64,000 bases of DNA from Rhodoligotrophos defluvii (GCF_005281615.1 NZ_SZZM01000008.1:170958-234957); one strand, 5' to 3'. Positions 25,839 to 35,162 are shown, numbered from the stretch's first letter. Notes: generated by a model from the letters alone, not told the origin. Made by a program: numbers and translations.

Positions 25839-26471
25839 ATGCTCATCGATCCCGCAACTTTGGCCGCCTTCGGGCTTGCGTGTCTTGCGGTCTACGTCGC
25901 GCCCGGTGCGGACATGGCCTATATCGGCGGCACGGCCATGTCCGGCGGCTTGCGCCGTGGTCTGTGGGCAGCGCTCGGCACGGTGACCGGCGTGGCCGTC
26001 CAGGCCTTCGCCACCGCCTTCGGCGTCGTGGCGCTGTTCGTGGCGTCCCCCATCCTGTTCGAAGCGGTGCGCTGGGCGGGTGTGGCCTATCTCGCCTATC
26101 TCGGCGTCCGCATGCTCATGTCCGCCAGCCAGACGCGTCTGACCCAAATTGGGACAGTGCAGCCGTTGCACCTCATGGCCAAGGGCGCGGCCATCAATCT
26201 GCTGAACCCCAAAATCTCGCTGTTCTTCCTTGCCTTTCTGCCGCAATTCGCCGATCCCGGCCGCGGGTCCATGACCAGGCAGCTCTTGATCCTGGGCGGG
26301 CTGTTCACCGCCGGCGCGCTTGTCTGGTGCCTCTTTCAGGCCTATGCCTTTGCCCGTGCGGGACATTGGCTCGCCGCCCGGCCGCGTCTTCAGCTGTGGC
26401 AGGAGCGGGCGACAGGGGGCGCCATGCTGGTTTTCGCCGGCATGCTGGCTGCCTCCGGCGTCCGCCGTTGA
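25839..26471 (+). CDS. LysE family translocator (amino-acid exporter)
   Basis: A 210-residue inner-membrane protein with about six hydrophobic helices. The N-terminal signature is VAPGADMAYIGGTAMSGGLRRGLWAALG, with AYLAYLGVRML and GAAINLLNPKISLFFLAFLPQF as in RhtB/LysE exporters. It presumably exports an amino acid or derivative. It lies 9 bp after mrp and 19 bp before the isochorismatase-like gene, so the three may form one transcript. Confidence 0.9.
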   Translation: MLIDPATLAAFGLACLAVYVAPGADMAYIGGTAMSGGLRRGLWAALGTVTGVAVQAFATAFGVVALFVASPILFEAVRWAGVAYLAYLGVRMLMSASQTRLTQIGTVQPLHLMAKGAAINLLNPKISLFFLAFLPQFADPGRGSMTRQLLILGGLFTAGALVWCLFQAYAFARAGHWLAARPRLQLWQERATGGAMLVFAGMLAASGVRR

Positions 26472-26490
26472 TCTGTCGAGGGGATGCTTG

Positions 26491-27093
26491 ATGAGTGCAC
26501 CGAAGACCCTGCTGCAAATGGCCGGCGCGCAGCTTGCGCCGCCCGAGCTCGCCAACAGCACCCTGGTGCTGATCGATTATCAGAATGAATATCAATCCGG
26601 CGCCCTGCCGCTGGCCGGGATCAACGAAGCCGTCGATGCCGCGGCCGCCCTGCTGATCAAGGCGCGTGCTGCCGGCGCCCGCATCATTCACGTGGCCCAT
26701 AAGGGCAAGGCGGGCGGCCTGTTCGACCGGGACGCGGCACGAGGACAGATCATTCGCGACCTCGCGCCGGCTCCTGGCGAGATCGTCATCGAGAAGCCGC
26801 TGCCCAATGCCTTCGCCAAGACATCGCTTGGCGAAGTGCTGCAGCAGGACGGGCAACGCCCTCTGGTGGTCGCCGGCTTCATGACTCACATGTGCCTGAG
26901 CTCCACCGTGCGCGCGGCGCTCGACCTGGGTTATGCCACCACCGTGGTGGAGTCTGCCTGTGCGTCGCGCGACCTGCCCGATATGGACGGCGAAACGGTG
27001 AGCGGGCACCTGGTCCACCGCGTCGCCCTGGCGGAGCTTGCCGACCGGTTCGCGCTGGTGGTCAGGGATGCCGGGGCTTTTCGTGAGGCTTAG
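26491..27093 (+). CDS. Isochorismatase-family cysteine hydrolase
   Basis: A 200-residue cytosolic hydrolase. The catalytic triad of the family is visible: Asp in VLIDYQNEY, Lys in VIEKPLPNAF and Cys in GFMTHMCLSSTVRAA. The cis-peptide before the Cys-containing stretch is typical. Family members cleave isochorismate, nicotinamide, N-carbamoyl compounds or other amides, and the substrate here is undetermined. ATG 26491 follows GAGGGGATG after a short gap. The stop overlaps the stop of the convergent Usp gene by 4 bp. Confidence 0.88.
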   Translation: MSAPKTLLQMAGAQLAPPELANSTLVLIDYQNEYQSGALPLAGINEAVDAAAALLIKARAAGARIIHVAHKGKAGGLFDRDAARGQIIRDLAPAPGEIVIEKPLPNAFAKTSLGEVLQQDGQRPLVVAGFMTHMCLSSTVRAALDLGYATTVVESACASRDLPDMDGETVSGHLVHRVALAELADRFALVVRDAGAFREA

Positions 27094-28172
27094 CGAACAT
27101 CCAGCACGGAGGTGCGGGCATCGCGCACCACCGCATAGGAAACCGAGCCCTTGAACACCCGCTGCAGGCGGGTGCGTCCCTCGTCCGACACCACGATGAG
27201 CTTGTGGCTCGAACCGTAGCGGATGATCTGCTCGGCCGGATCGCCCACGGCCACCTTGGTCTGTGCCACATCGATGCGCATGCCCTTGAGCAGAGCGCGC
27301 GCGTTATCCACGGCCTCGCGCGCCGCCGCGCGGTTCTTGAGCGTCGGTGCCACGGCGAAAAGGGTGATCGGCGCGCCGCAGGCATGGGCCAGAACGGCGG
27401 CGCGCTTCACGGTGTCCATGGAGCGGGCGCTGCCATCGGTGCAGATGAAGAAGCCGGTCTTCTGCTGGCTGCTCTTGCGGGCGACCAGAACGGAGCAGGG
27501 GGCCAGCATCACCACCTTCTGCACCACGCCGACCCCGAAGAGCAGCGAGCGGGCCTCGTGCCGCCAGCGCGACGGCTCGCCCAGGATCATCAGGTTGTAG
27601 GGCCCGAGCTCGTACTGGTCGAGAATGCCGCTCGCCGCGTCGGGTGCGGTCTTGAGCTTGAGAACGATGCTGCGCCCGGTGGTCTCGTCGCGATATTCCA
27701 CCTTGTTGTCGCCCAGCGGGTCGCCCCACACATCGGTGTGCGCGATGGTGAATTTCCAGCCCTCGGGGGTGATGCCCTCCTGTTTCAGGAGCTCGAGCCC
27801 TTCACGCAGATCGCGGATGCCGGGCAGCTCGATACCCCAGTCGAGCATGTTCTGACGGGCGACGCGCACCTGCAGGCCGCCCGAGGCCAGCCCGTGGTCC
27901 ACGTGGCGGATATAGAGCAGGATGATGTCGCACTCATCCTTGCCGCCGAGATAGGCGGCCATGCGCACCGCTTCATGGGATTCCTCCGAGCCATCGATGC
28001 AGACGAGAATGCGGAAGCGCTCCCGCCGGCGGCGGCGCAGCTCGTCGATCTCCCGCTGCACCGCCTTCTCGTGATGGGAGGGCGGCCGCCGCCGGCGCGG
28101 CAGCGTGCCCGTGGCAGCGCCGCTGTCTGCGGACAGGCCGAGTGCTGTCCTGAGTTGATCGAACATCCTCAT
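27090..28172 (-). CDS. Double-domain universal stress protein
   Basis: A 360-residue protein with a basic N-terminal region (RRRRPP; EIDELRRRRRERF) and two UspA-like domains. The first begins RILVCIDGSEESHEAVRMAAYLG; the second begins TGFFICTDGSARSMDTVKRAAVLA. The first carries an unusually long insertion (about 130-210). The second domain ends in KLIVVSDEGRTRLQRVFKGSVS, close to the Usp ATP-binding G-x2-G-x9-G(S/T) motif. It lies 12 bp downstream of the SLC13 carrier gene on the same strand, suggesting stress- or nucleotide-dependent control of that transporter. Confidence 0.85.
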   Translation of the reverse strand: MRMFDQLRTALGLSADSGAATGTLPRRRRPPSHHEKAVQREIDELRRRRRERFRILVCIDGSEESHEAVRMAAYLGGKDECDIILLYIRHVDHGLASGGLQVRVARQNMLDWGIELPGIRDLREGLELLKQEGITPEGWKFTIAHTDVWGDPLGDNKVEYRDETTGRSIVLKLKTAPDAASGILDQYELGPYNLMILGEPSRWRHEARSLLFGVGVVQKVVMLAPCSVLVARKSSQQKTGFFICTDGSARSMDTVKRAAVLAHACGAPITLFAVAPTLKNRAAAREAVDNARALLKGMRIDVAQTKVAVGDPAEQIIRYGSSHKLIVVSDEGRTRLQRVFKGSVSYAVVRDARTSVLDVR

Positions 28173-28184
28173 GGCCGGTGAAGC

Positions 28185-29786
28185 TTAACGCCAACGATCA
28201 ATGAGGGGCCATAGGAATTCGGCCTGCAGCAGCAACAGGATCATCGACATCAACGCCATGCGCCAGCCGACGCGCAGGAAATCGGAGATCTGCAGATAGC
28301 CTGAGGAGAAGACGATGGTCGAGGCCGGCGAGCTGGCAACCGCCAGATAGGCGAAGGCCGAGGCGAAGGCGGTGATGAAGCCGACATGGATCGGGTCGGC
28401 GCCGGTCGGCACCGCAAGCTTCAGCACGATCGGCCCCAGCACGGCGACAGCCGCGCCCGGTGCCATGGTGTTGGCGACCGCCGCGGTCAGAAAGGCGATG
28501 CCGGCCAGAAGGCCCAGACCCCGGCCAAGCCCCAGCGGCTCGAACAGGGCGAAGACCTGATCGGCAAGCCAGCTGGCCGCGCCCGTCGCCTGCATCTCGA
28601 CACCCAGCGAGATGGCGGCGGCATAGAGCAGAACCACGCCCCAGTTCACGCCGCTGTTGATGTCTTCCCATTTCACCAGTCCGGTCACCAGGAAGGCGCA
28701 GGTGCCGAGCAGCGCGACCGTGCCCATACCGATGATCTGCGAGGCTGTGATCCAGCCGATCATGACGAGCAGGAAAATGCCCACCGCAAGCCAGGCGCCC
28801 GGCCGCATCGGCCCTTCCATCTCGATCTGCAGCCTGAGCTTGGCGACCGCCCGGGCCAGATCGCGCCGTTCCGGCCGGAAGGTGAGATAGAGGATGGGGG
28901 TGACGAACAACAGCTGGGCGATGAAGAGCGGATAGCCGTAAAGCATCCAGGTGAGGTAGTCGACCACGTAGCGCCGGGTCGAAGGATCGGCGGGTTTATA
29001 GAAGAACTCCTGCCAATAGCCGATCATAATGGCATTGCGGGCGCCACCCGAGGGCGTGCCGATGCCGGCGGTGGTGCAGCCGAACACGATCGAGAAAAGG
29101 ATCAAGGCGCTGAGCTTGCGGATGCGGGCCGGGTTCTGCGCGGTGAGCGATATGAGCGTGATGCCCACCGGCAGCATCATCGCCGCCACCGTGTGCTCGC
29201 CGATGAACGAAGCCATGAGGCCGCATACGGCCGAGATGCCGAAGCAGACATTCACCGTGCGCGTGCCGGTGATGCGCACGATGCTCCAGGCGATGCGCTT
29301 GTCCAGCTTCTGCTTGACCACCGCGACGGCCAGCATGAGCGAGCCCATGATGAACAGCACGGAGTCGGTCATCAGGTTGCCGGCCACGATGTCGGAATCG
29401 AGGCCGACCAGCACCACCTGGCCGATGATGATCAGCAGCGCCACCGTGGGCAACGGCACCGGATGGGTGATGAACAGCACGGTTGCCGCGCCCGACATGA
29501 TGAGCATCACCCAGCCTTCGCGGCTGAGACCGGTGGGCGGGGAGAAGGACAGCATCAGCGCGCCCACGGCGAGCACGATGAAGAACCAGCGCTTCTCCCA
29601 GAAATAATAGAGGTCTACCTGCGAGCGCAGCACCAGCAGCCGCTGGTAGCCCTGGCGCATGAGCCAGGTGGACCACCCGGCGGATGGCTCATGCGCCTGC
29701 AGACTATCATGGGCCAATGTCAGGCTTGACACTGGGATTGCCTCTTGCTCGCCCCGAACACAGCTGACACTATCCCTGACCTGCAA
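28185..29786 (-). CDS. SLC13/DASS family sodium-coupled anion permease
   Basis: Up to 533 residues, with about 12 hydrophobic segments. FSIVFGCTTAGIGTPSGGARNAIMIGYW is the first SNT-like hairpin signature of divalent-anion:Na+ symporters, and the second repeat has AVANTMAPGAAVAVLGPIV. Related carriers move di- or tricarboxylates, sulfate or taurine-like anions. The start is uncertain: ATG 29786 gives a 42-residue soluble N-terminus, ATG 29660 is the alternative. It is divergent from the M20 dipeptidase gene and upstream of the Usp gene in one operon. Confidence 0.88.
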   Translation of the reverse strand: MQVRDSVSCVRGEQEAIPVSSLTLAHDSLQAHEPSAGWSTWLMRQGYQRLLVLRSQVDLYYFWEKRWFFIVLAVGALMLSFSPPTGLSREGWVMLIMSGAATVLFITHPVPLPTVALLIIIGQVVLVGLDSDIVAGNLMTDSVLFIMGSLMLAVAVVKQKLDKRIAWSIVRITGTRTVNVCFGISAVCGLMASFIGEHTVAAMMLPVGITLISLTAQNPARIRKLSALILFSIVFGCTTAGIGTPSGGARNAIMIGYWQEFFYKPADPSTRRYVVDYLTWMLYGYPLFIAQLLFVTPILYLTFRPERRDLARAVAKLRLQIEMEGPMRPGAWLAVGIFLLVMIGWITASQIIGMGTVALLGTCAFLVTGLVKWEDINSGVNWGVVLLYAAAISLGVEMQATGAASWLADQVFALFEPLGLGRGLGLLAGIAFLTAAVANTMAPGAAVAVLGPIVLKLAVPTGADPIHVGFITAFASAFAYLAVASSPASTIVFSSGYLQISDFLRVGWRMALMSMILLLLQAEFLWPLIDRWR

Positions 29787-29844
29787 ATGGATAATTACCG
29801 GTTGCGCCGCCCTTTCATGCTATCGCGACCGTATGCGGGGAAAA

Positions 29845-31233
29845 ATGCCAGACTCAACCGTGTTGTCTCATATTGACCAGGGGCTCGATCAAAGCCTCGA
29901 CCGCCTGTTCGAGCTCTTGCGCATCCCGAGCGTTTCCACCGACCCGGCCTATGCGCAGGACTGCGAGCGTGCTGCACAGTGGCTGGTGGCAGAGCTTGCC
30001 GGATTGGGCTTCGATGCTTCGGTGCGGCCGACCCCTGGCCGGCCCATGGTCGTCGCCCATTATAACGCGGCAGGCAGCCCGAATGCTCCCCGGGTGCTGT
30101 TTTACGGGCATTATGACGTGCAGCCGCCGGATCCGCTGGACCAGTGGGTGACCCCGCCCTTCGAGCCGCGCATCGCCACCGGCCCGGATGGGGAGAAGCA
30201 AATCGTCGCCCGCGGCGCTGCCGACGATAAGGGGCAGCTGATGACCTTCATCGAGGCGGCGCGCGCCTGGCTCGCGACCGAGGGTGCGTTGCCGGTCAAT
30301 GTCACCGTCTTGCTCGAGGGCGAGGAAGAGACGGGCAGCCCCAGCCTTCTGCCCTTCCTCGAAGCGAATGCGGAAGAGCTGAAAGCGGACGTGGCGCTGG
30401 TCTGCGATACCAACATGTGGGACGCGCAAACGCCAGCGATCTCCACCCGGCTGCGCGGTCTCGTCATGGATGAGGTGACCATCACCGGGCCGGCCATGGA
30501 CCTGCATTCCGGGCTCTATGGCGGGCCATCGCGGAATCCGATCCGGGTGCTCGCCCGGGTGCTAGCCGGGCTGCACGACGAGGACGGCCGGGTTACGCTT
30601 CCCGGCTTCTATGACGGCGTGGAGGAATTGCCGCCTGAGATTCGCGACCAGTGGAACGCGCTCGATATCTCCGCCGAGCAGTTCCTCGGCGAGATCGGGT
30701 TGGCCATACCGGCAGGGGAACGCGGCCGCTCCGTTCTGGAACAGCTGTGGTCACGGCCCACCTGCGATGTCAACGGCATCTGGGGCGGCTATACGGGCGC
30801 CGGCTCGAAGACGGTGATCCCGTCGAAGGCCTCGGCCAAAGTATCGTTCCGCCTGGTCGGCAAGCAGCAGCCGCTGAAGATCCGGGAGGCCTTCCGCGCG
30901 TATGTCCGCGGCGCGATCCCAAGCGATTGCAAGGCGGAGTTCATCGGCTTCGGCGCGAGCCCGGCGATCGAGATCCCGACCGACAATCCGCAACTGAACA
31001 AGGCAGCCGAGGCGCTCACGGAAGAATTCGGCAAGGCGCCGGTGATGATGGGCTGCGGCGGGTCCATTCCCATCGTGGGCGCCTTCCGCAACATGCTCGG
31101 CATGGACAGCCTGTTGATCGGCTTCGGCCTGCCGAATGACCGCATCCACAGCCCAAACGAAAAATATGACGTGGCGAGCTTCCATCACGGCATTCGCAGC
31201 TGGGCGCGTATCCTGGGTCGACTAAGGGCGTAG
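29845..31233 (+). CDS. M20 family dipeptidase
   Basis: About 462 residues, the carnosinase/dipeptidase-like M20 group. Metal motifs: LFYGHYDVQPPDP (H89, D91), RGAADDKGQ (D128), LLEGEEETGSPS (acidic cluster 158-164), VCDTNMW (D188) and the late zinc ligand region NEKYDVASFHHG. The central dimerisation domain starts near MDLHSGLYGG. It hydrolyses dipeptides or N-acyl amino acids in the cytoplasm. Start is ATG 29845 or ATG 29833; both have weak ribosome sites. It is followed after 108 bp by the PrpF/ATP-grasp operon and may supply or remove its amino-acid substrates. Confidence 0.9.
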   Translation: MPDSTVLSHIDQGLDQSLDRLFELLRIPSVSTDPAYAQDCERAAQWLVAELAGLGFDASVRPTPGRPMVVAHYNAAGSPNAPRVLFYGHYDVQPPDPLDQWVTPPFEPRIATGPDGEKQIVARGAADDKGQLMTFIEAARAWLATEGALPVNVTVLLEGEEETGSPSLLPFLEANAEELKADVALVCDTNMWDAQTPAISTRLRGLVMDEVTITGPAMDLHSGLYGGPSRNPIRVLARVLAGLHDEDGRVTLPGFYDGVEELPPEIRDQWNALDISAEQFLGEIGLAIPAGERGRSVLEQLWSRPTCDVNGIWGGYTGAGSKTVIPSKASAKVSFRLVGKQQPLKIREAFRAYVRGAIPSDCKAEFIGFGASPAIEIPTDNPQLNKAAEALTEEFGKAPVMMGCGGSIPIVGAFRNMLGMDSLLIGFGLPNDRIHSPNEKYDVASFHHGIRSWARILGRLRA

Positions 31234-31341
31234 TCCACCTGGCACGGCTTTCGCAGGGCCGGTCATCGCATTGGACGGCAGACGCGCCAAACTGGCACGC
31301 GCCGCCCGGAGACCGATGGCGGGTCAAGCGGGAGAGGCCGG

Positions 31342-32487
31342 ATGAAGCTTGCAGTCGATCAGATCCGCATCCCCTGCGTCATGATGCGGGGCGGAACGTC
31401 GCGCGGCGCGTTCTTCAACCGGAATGATCTGCCCGCCGACCCTGCCATGCGGGATGCGGTGCTGGTCGCGGCCATGGGCAGCGGCAACCCGCTGCAGGTG
31501 GACGGCATCGGCGGCGGCAATCCTCTGACCAGCAAGGTTGCGATCGTCTCCGTTTCGGAGCGGGAGGATGCCGATCTCGACTATTTGTTCGCGCAGGTGA
31601 ATGTCGAGCGGGCGCAGGTGGACACCAAGCCGAACTGCGGCAACATGCTCGCCGCGGTCGGGCCTTATGCGCTGGAGGCGGGGCTCGTCGAAGCACAGTC
31701 ACCGCGCACAAGCTTGCGCATCTACAATGTGAACACCGACGCGGTGATCGAGGCGATGATAGAGACGCCCGACGGTATCGCCACCTACAAGGGCGACTGC
31801 CGCATCGACGGCGTCGCGGGCACCGGCGCTCCGGTGCGTCTCAATTTCAGCGACTCGGAAGGCGCGGTCACCGGCGCGCTGCTTCCCACCGGCCATATCC
31901 GGGATGTGATCGACGGCGTCGAGACCTCTGTGGTCGACTACGCCGTCCCGGTCATGTTCGTGCGCGCGGAGGACCTGGGGCTTGACGGCAACGAACCTCC
32001 GGCGGTTCTGACCGCTAATCGCGCGGTTTTCGACCGGATGGAGGCATTGCGGCTCGAGGCGGGCCGGCGCGCCGGCCTCGGAGACGTGTCGGGATCGGTG
32101 GTGCCCAAGATCGCCGTGGTGGCCAGGCCGCGCGGCGATGGGGTGGTGCTGTCGCGCTATTTCACCCCGCGGACGGCGCATGAGAGCTATCCGGTGACCG
32201 GCGGCCTGTGCCTGGCGGTGGCCTCCTGCCTCGATGGCAGCGTGGTGCATGAGCTCGTGCGCGAGCCCGTTCGCGAGGCGGGCATCGTCGGCATCGAGCA
32301 TCCCGTGGGCAAGCTCGAGATCGAGATCGAGCTCCGCCGTGCGGGCGCCAATCGCTCGCCGATCGCCCGTGCATCCCTGGTGCGCACCGCGCGGCGGCTG
32401 TTCGACGGCTTCGTCTATGTGCCGCGGCAGGTTGTCGAAGCGGTGGCGGCGCCGGTCCCCAGTGGCCTCGCTCACCAGAGCGCGTGA
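31342..32487 (+). CDS. PrpF family protein (4-oxalomesaconate tautomerase-like)
   Basis: A 381-residue member of the PrpF/diaminopimelate-epimerase fold. N-terminal signature CVMMRGGTSRGAFF, then MGSGNPLQVDGIGGGNPLTSKVAIV, KPNCGNMLAAVGPYA (the catalytic Cys region) and GDCRIDGVAGTGAPVRLNF. Characterised relatives are aconitate isomerases (PrpF) and 4-oxalomesaconate tautomerase (GalD, gallate pathway). No gallate or methylcitrate genes lie nearby. It is 10 bp upstream of the first ATP-grasp gene, so it very probably acts with the two ligases. Confidence 0.88.
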   Translation: MKLAVDQIRIPCVMMRGGTSRGAFFNRNDLPADPAMRDAVLVAAMGSGNPLQVDGIGGGNPLTSKVAIVSVSEREDADLDYLFAQVNVERAQVDTKPNCGNMLAAVGPYALEAGLVEAQSPRTSLRIYNVNTDAVIEAMIETPDGIATYKGDCRIDGVAGTGAPVRLNFSDSEGAVTGALLPTGHIRDVIDGVETSVVDYAVPVMFVRAEDLGLDGNEPPAVLTANRAVFDRMEALRLEAGRRAGLGDVSGSVVPKIAVVARPRGDGVVLSRYFTPRTAHESYPVTGGLCLAVASCLDGSVVHELVREPVREAGIVGIEHPVGKLEIEIELRRAGANRSPIARASLVRTARRLFDGFVYVPRQVVEAVAAPVPSGLAHQSA

Positions 32488-32497
32488 GGACCTGATC

Positions 32498-33835
32498 ATG
32501 CGGAATTCCGCCTTACCCAAAGACAAAGACCTGGCCCGCACAAGCTCCGATGAAGCGTTCGCCGCAGAGCAACACCGAGCTGCGCAGGTCGCTGCGAGCC
32601 CTGGCCGACGCGCGCTGCCCTGGCGGGGGGACCGGGGCGGCACCGTGCTGATCCTCGGGAACTACCGGCCGGCCCTGACCGCCGCCAGGACGCTTGCCGC
32701 GCTCGGGTTTCAGGTGGCGGTGACCGCCAACCCCGATCAGCCCTTTGCGGAGTACTCGCGGACGGTAAGCAAGGTCTGGGATGCGCCGCCGGCGGGTGAC
32801 GAGGCTTTTGCCGCGGCACTGCTGTCTTACGTCGATGCCAATCCCGATATTGTCGCGGTGATGCCGGTGAGCGAAGCCATGCTCGACCTGCTGGTGGCCA
32901 ATTGGCAACCGCTGATCAGCCGCAACATACGGCTTGCCATGCCGCCGCCGGGCATTGTTCGGCAGTGCCACGACAAGACCGGCATGCTGGACATCGCCAC
33001 CGTCGCCGGCCTGGATTGCCCGCCCTATGCGGTCGCGCCGGATGCAGCTGCGCTGGCGGCCACAGCTCGCCAAGTAGGCTTTCCACTGGTGGTCCGCCCG
33101 CTCACGCCAGGCACCCGCTTCGGCAAGCTCAAGGCCATCACCTTCAACAGTGCCGAAGAGCTCGACGGCTATCCGATGGCGGTGTTCGAGGCGGCCGGCC
33201 CCATGCTGCTGCAGCGCTATTTCACCGGTCGCCGCTACAACGTCTATTTCGCCGCCTTCGACGGGCGCGTGGTCGACGAGCAGCATGCGCGCATCTTCCG
33301 GTCCGACCGGGCGGATGGCAGCGGCCTGACGGTCGAGGGCGAGACCATTCCGGATGTGCCGGAGCTGTCGAAGGATGTGCACGCGCTCGCGCGCGCCCTC
33401 CGCTACACGGGGGTGGGCTGCGCCCAGTTCCTTTTCGACGAGAAGGCCCGGAGCCGCTGCTTCCTTGAGATCAACCCACGCTTTGGGGCGAATTACTCCT
33501 TCGTCGAGGCGGCCGGCATGCCGTTGACCCATCTGTGCCTGCTGTTGGCAGGATCTGATCCCGTGGTGCCGAGGCTGGCCGGGCGGGATCGCCGGAAGCG
33601 GGTCCATTTCGTCTGGAGCTACGGGGACTTCGCGGGGCTGGTCCACGAGATCATCCGGCGCCAGATCGGCCTCGGCGAGACGCTTGCCTGGGCGGTGCGG
33701 GCGATCACGGCGGCCGTCAAGGCCGATCTGCACGTGACCTGGGCCAAGGATGATCCGAAGCCCACCATTATGACATACGCGGGCCGGCTGATCCGATGGA
33801 TAAAGCCTCAAGGCGCTGCGCGGAAATCTCAATAA
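32498..33835 (+). CDS. ATP-grasp ligase-like protein, first of a tandem pair
   Basis: A 445-residue protein. After a variable N-terminus it shows a pre-ATP-grasp Rossmann-like start (GTVLILGNYRPALTAARTLA), a DKTGML motif, the ATP-grasp lysine region VGFPLVVRPLTPGTRFGKLKAI, and the metal-binding end FLFDEKARSRCFLEINPRFGANY. This is the carboxylate-amine/thiol ligase superfamily (carboligases of the COG3919 kind). Substrate unknown. ATG 32498 has GTGAGGA 7 bp upstream. It is more than half identical to the next gene, so the pair arose by tandem duplication. The C-terminal about 90 residues (VHFVWSYGDFAGL) are not part of the standard ATP-grasp core. Confidence 0.83.
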   Translation: MRNSALPKDKDLARTSSDEAFAAEQHRAAQVAASPGRRALPWRGDRGGTVLILGNYRPALTAARTLAALGFQVAVTANPDQPFAEYSRTVSKVWDAPPAGDEAFAAALLSYVDANPDIVAVMPVSEAMLDLLVANWQPLISRNIRLAMPPPGIVRQCHDKTGMLDIATVAGLDCPPYAVAPDAAALAATARQVGFPLVVRPLTPGTRFGKLKAITFNSAEELDGYPMAVFEAAGPMLLQRYFTGRRYNVYFAAFDGRVVDEQHARIFRSDRADGSGLTVEGETIPDVPELSKDVHALARALRYTGVGCAQFLFDEKARSRCFLEINPRFGANYSFVEAAGMPLTHLCLLLAGSDPVVPRLAGRDRRKRVHFVWSYGDFAGLVHEIIRRQIGLGETLAWAVRAITAAVKADLHVTWAKDDPKPTIMTYAGRLIRWIKPQGAARKSQ

Positions 33836-33852
33836 ATGATCGGGAGGGACGG

Positions 33853-35142
33853 GTGCCGGCAGAATGGACAATGCGGCCTGGCGGCGAGACCGGTACGGTG
33901 CTGATCCTCGGCAACTACCGGCCGGCGCTGACGGTGGCGCGCAAGCTCAAAGCCCTGGGCTACCGGGTGGCCGTCAATGCCAACAAGCAGCAGCCGCTGC
34001 TCGAGTATTCCCGCGCGGTCAGCCTGATCTGGGACGCGCCGCCGCCCAGCGACCAAGGCTTCATGGCGGCTCTGCTGTCGTTCATCGACGCCCAGGGCGA
34101 TGTGGTCGCCATCATCCCGGTCAGCGAGCCCATGGTCGATGTGCTGGCCGCGAACTGGAAAGCGCTGGCAAGCCGCGAAGTTCGGCTGGCGACGCCCGCC
34201 CCGGCCATCGTTCGGCGCTGCCATGACAAGACCGGCATGCTCGACCTCGCCACAAGAGCCGGACTGGACTGCCCGCCCTATGCGGTTGCATCGAATGCCG
34301 ATGTCCTGGACGCGACGGCCATACAGGTGGGCTTTCCGCTGGTGATACGGCCGCTTACCCCGGGCAGCCGCTTCGGCACGCTCAAGGCGATCACGGTTGC
34401 CAGCCGGGAAGAGCTCGCGTGCTATCCGGCCGAGCTGTTCGAGGCAGCGGGGCCGATGCTGCTGCAGCGGCATTTCAGCGGCCGCCGCTATAATGTCTAT
34501 TTTGCCGCCCGCAACGGCCGGATCGTCGACGAGCAGCATGTGTGCATTCTGCGGTCGGACCGGGTGGATGGCAGCGGCCTTGCCGTCGAGGGCACGAGCA
34601 TCGCGGATATCCCAGAGCTTTCGCGCGATGTCCACCGCCTGGTGCACATGCTGGACTACACTGGTATCGGTTGTGCCCAGTTCCTGTTCGACGAGACGAC
34701 CCGCGCCCGCTGCTTCCTCGAGATCAATCCGCGCCTGGGCGCCAATTACGCCCTGGTGGAAGCTGCCGGCATGCCGCTCACCCGGCTCTGCCTCGCGCTT
34801 GCCGAGGCGCAGCCCGAGCACCCCGTGCCGCTCCAGCGCGAGCAAAGATCGGTCCATTTTGCCTGGACCTATGGCGATCTCGCGGGCCTGTGGCACGCCG
34901 TCACCCAAGGGGACGTGGGCCTCAAGGGCGCGCTCGCCTGGCTCGGCGATGCGATACGCGCGGGCCTCACGGCGGACATGCACATCACCTGGACGCGGGA
35001 TGACCCGAAGCCGACGCTCATGACCTATATGGGCAGGCTCATGCCCCGGCTAAGGCCATGGCTGGCGCAGATCGGGCGGCGTTTCGACCGGGCGGGGCGC
35101 CCGCAAAGGTGCGCGAACGGGCAGGCGGATTTTCACCCCTGA
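33853..35142 (+). CDS. ATP-grasp ligase-like protein, second of a tandem pair
   Basis: About 429 residues from a GTG start at 33853, which has CGGGAGGGAC a few bases upstream; ATG 33871 is the alternative. The architecture matches the preceding gene: GTVLILGNYRPALTVARKL, CHDKTGMLDLATRAGLDCPP, VGFPLVIRPLTPGSRFGTLKAI, FSGRRYNVYFA and FLEINPRLGANYALVEAAGMP. By eye about 60% or more of aligned residues match the first copy, with ATP and metal residues kept in both. Both copies therefore look active. Distinct substrates or a heteromeric ligase are possible. It ends 20 bp before the convergent moaA stop. Confidence 0.83.
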   Translation: MPAEWTMRPGGETGTVLILGNYRPALTVARKLKALGYRVAVNANKQQPLLEYSRAVSLIWDAPPPSDQGFMAALLSFIDAQGDVVAIIPVSEPMVDVLAANWKALASREVRLATPAPAIVRRCHDKTGMLDLATRAGLDCPPYAVASNADVLDATAIQVGFPLVIRPLTPGSRFGTLKAITVASREELACYPAELFEAAGPMLLQRHFSGRRYNVYFAARNGRIVDEQHVCILRSDRVDGSGLAVEGTSIADIPELSRDVHRLVHMLDYTGIGCAQFLFDETTRARCFLEINPRLGANYALVEAAGMPLTRLCLALAEAQPEHPVPLQREQRSVHFAWTYGDLAGLWHAVTQGDVGLKGALAWLGDAIRAGLTADMHITWTRDDPKPTLMTYMGRLMPRLRPWLAQIGRRFDRAGRPQRCANGQADFHP

Positions 35143-35162
35143 GGGCAGGGGGGCGCCGGCGT

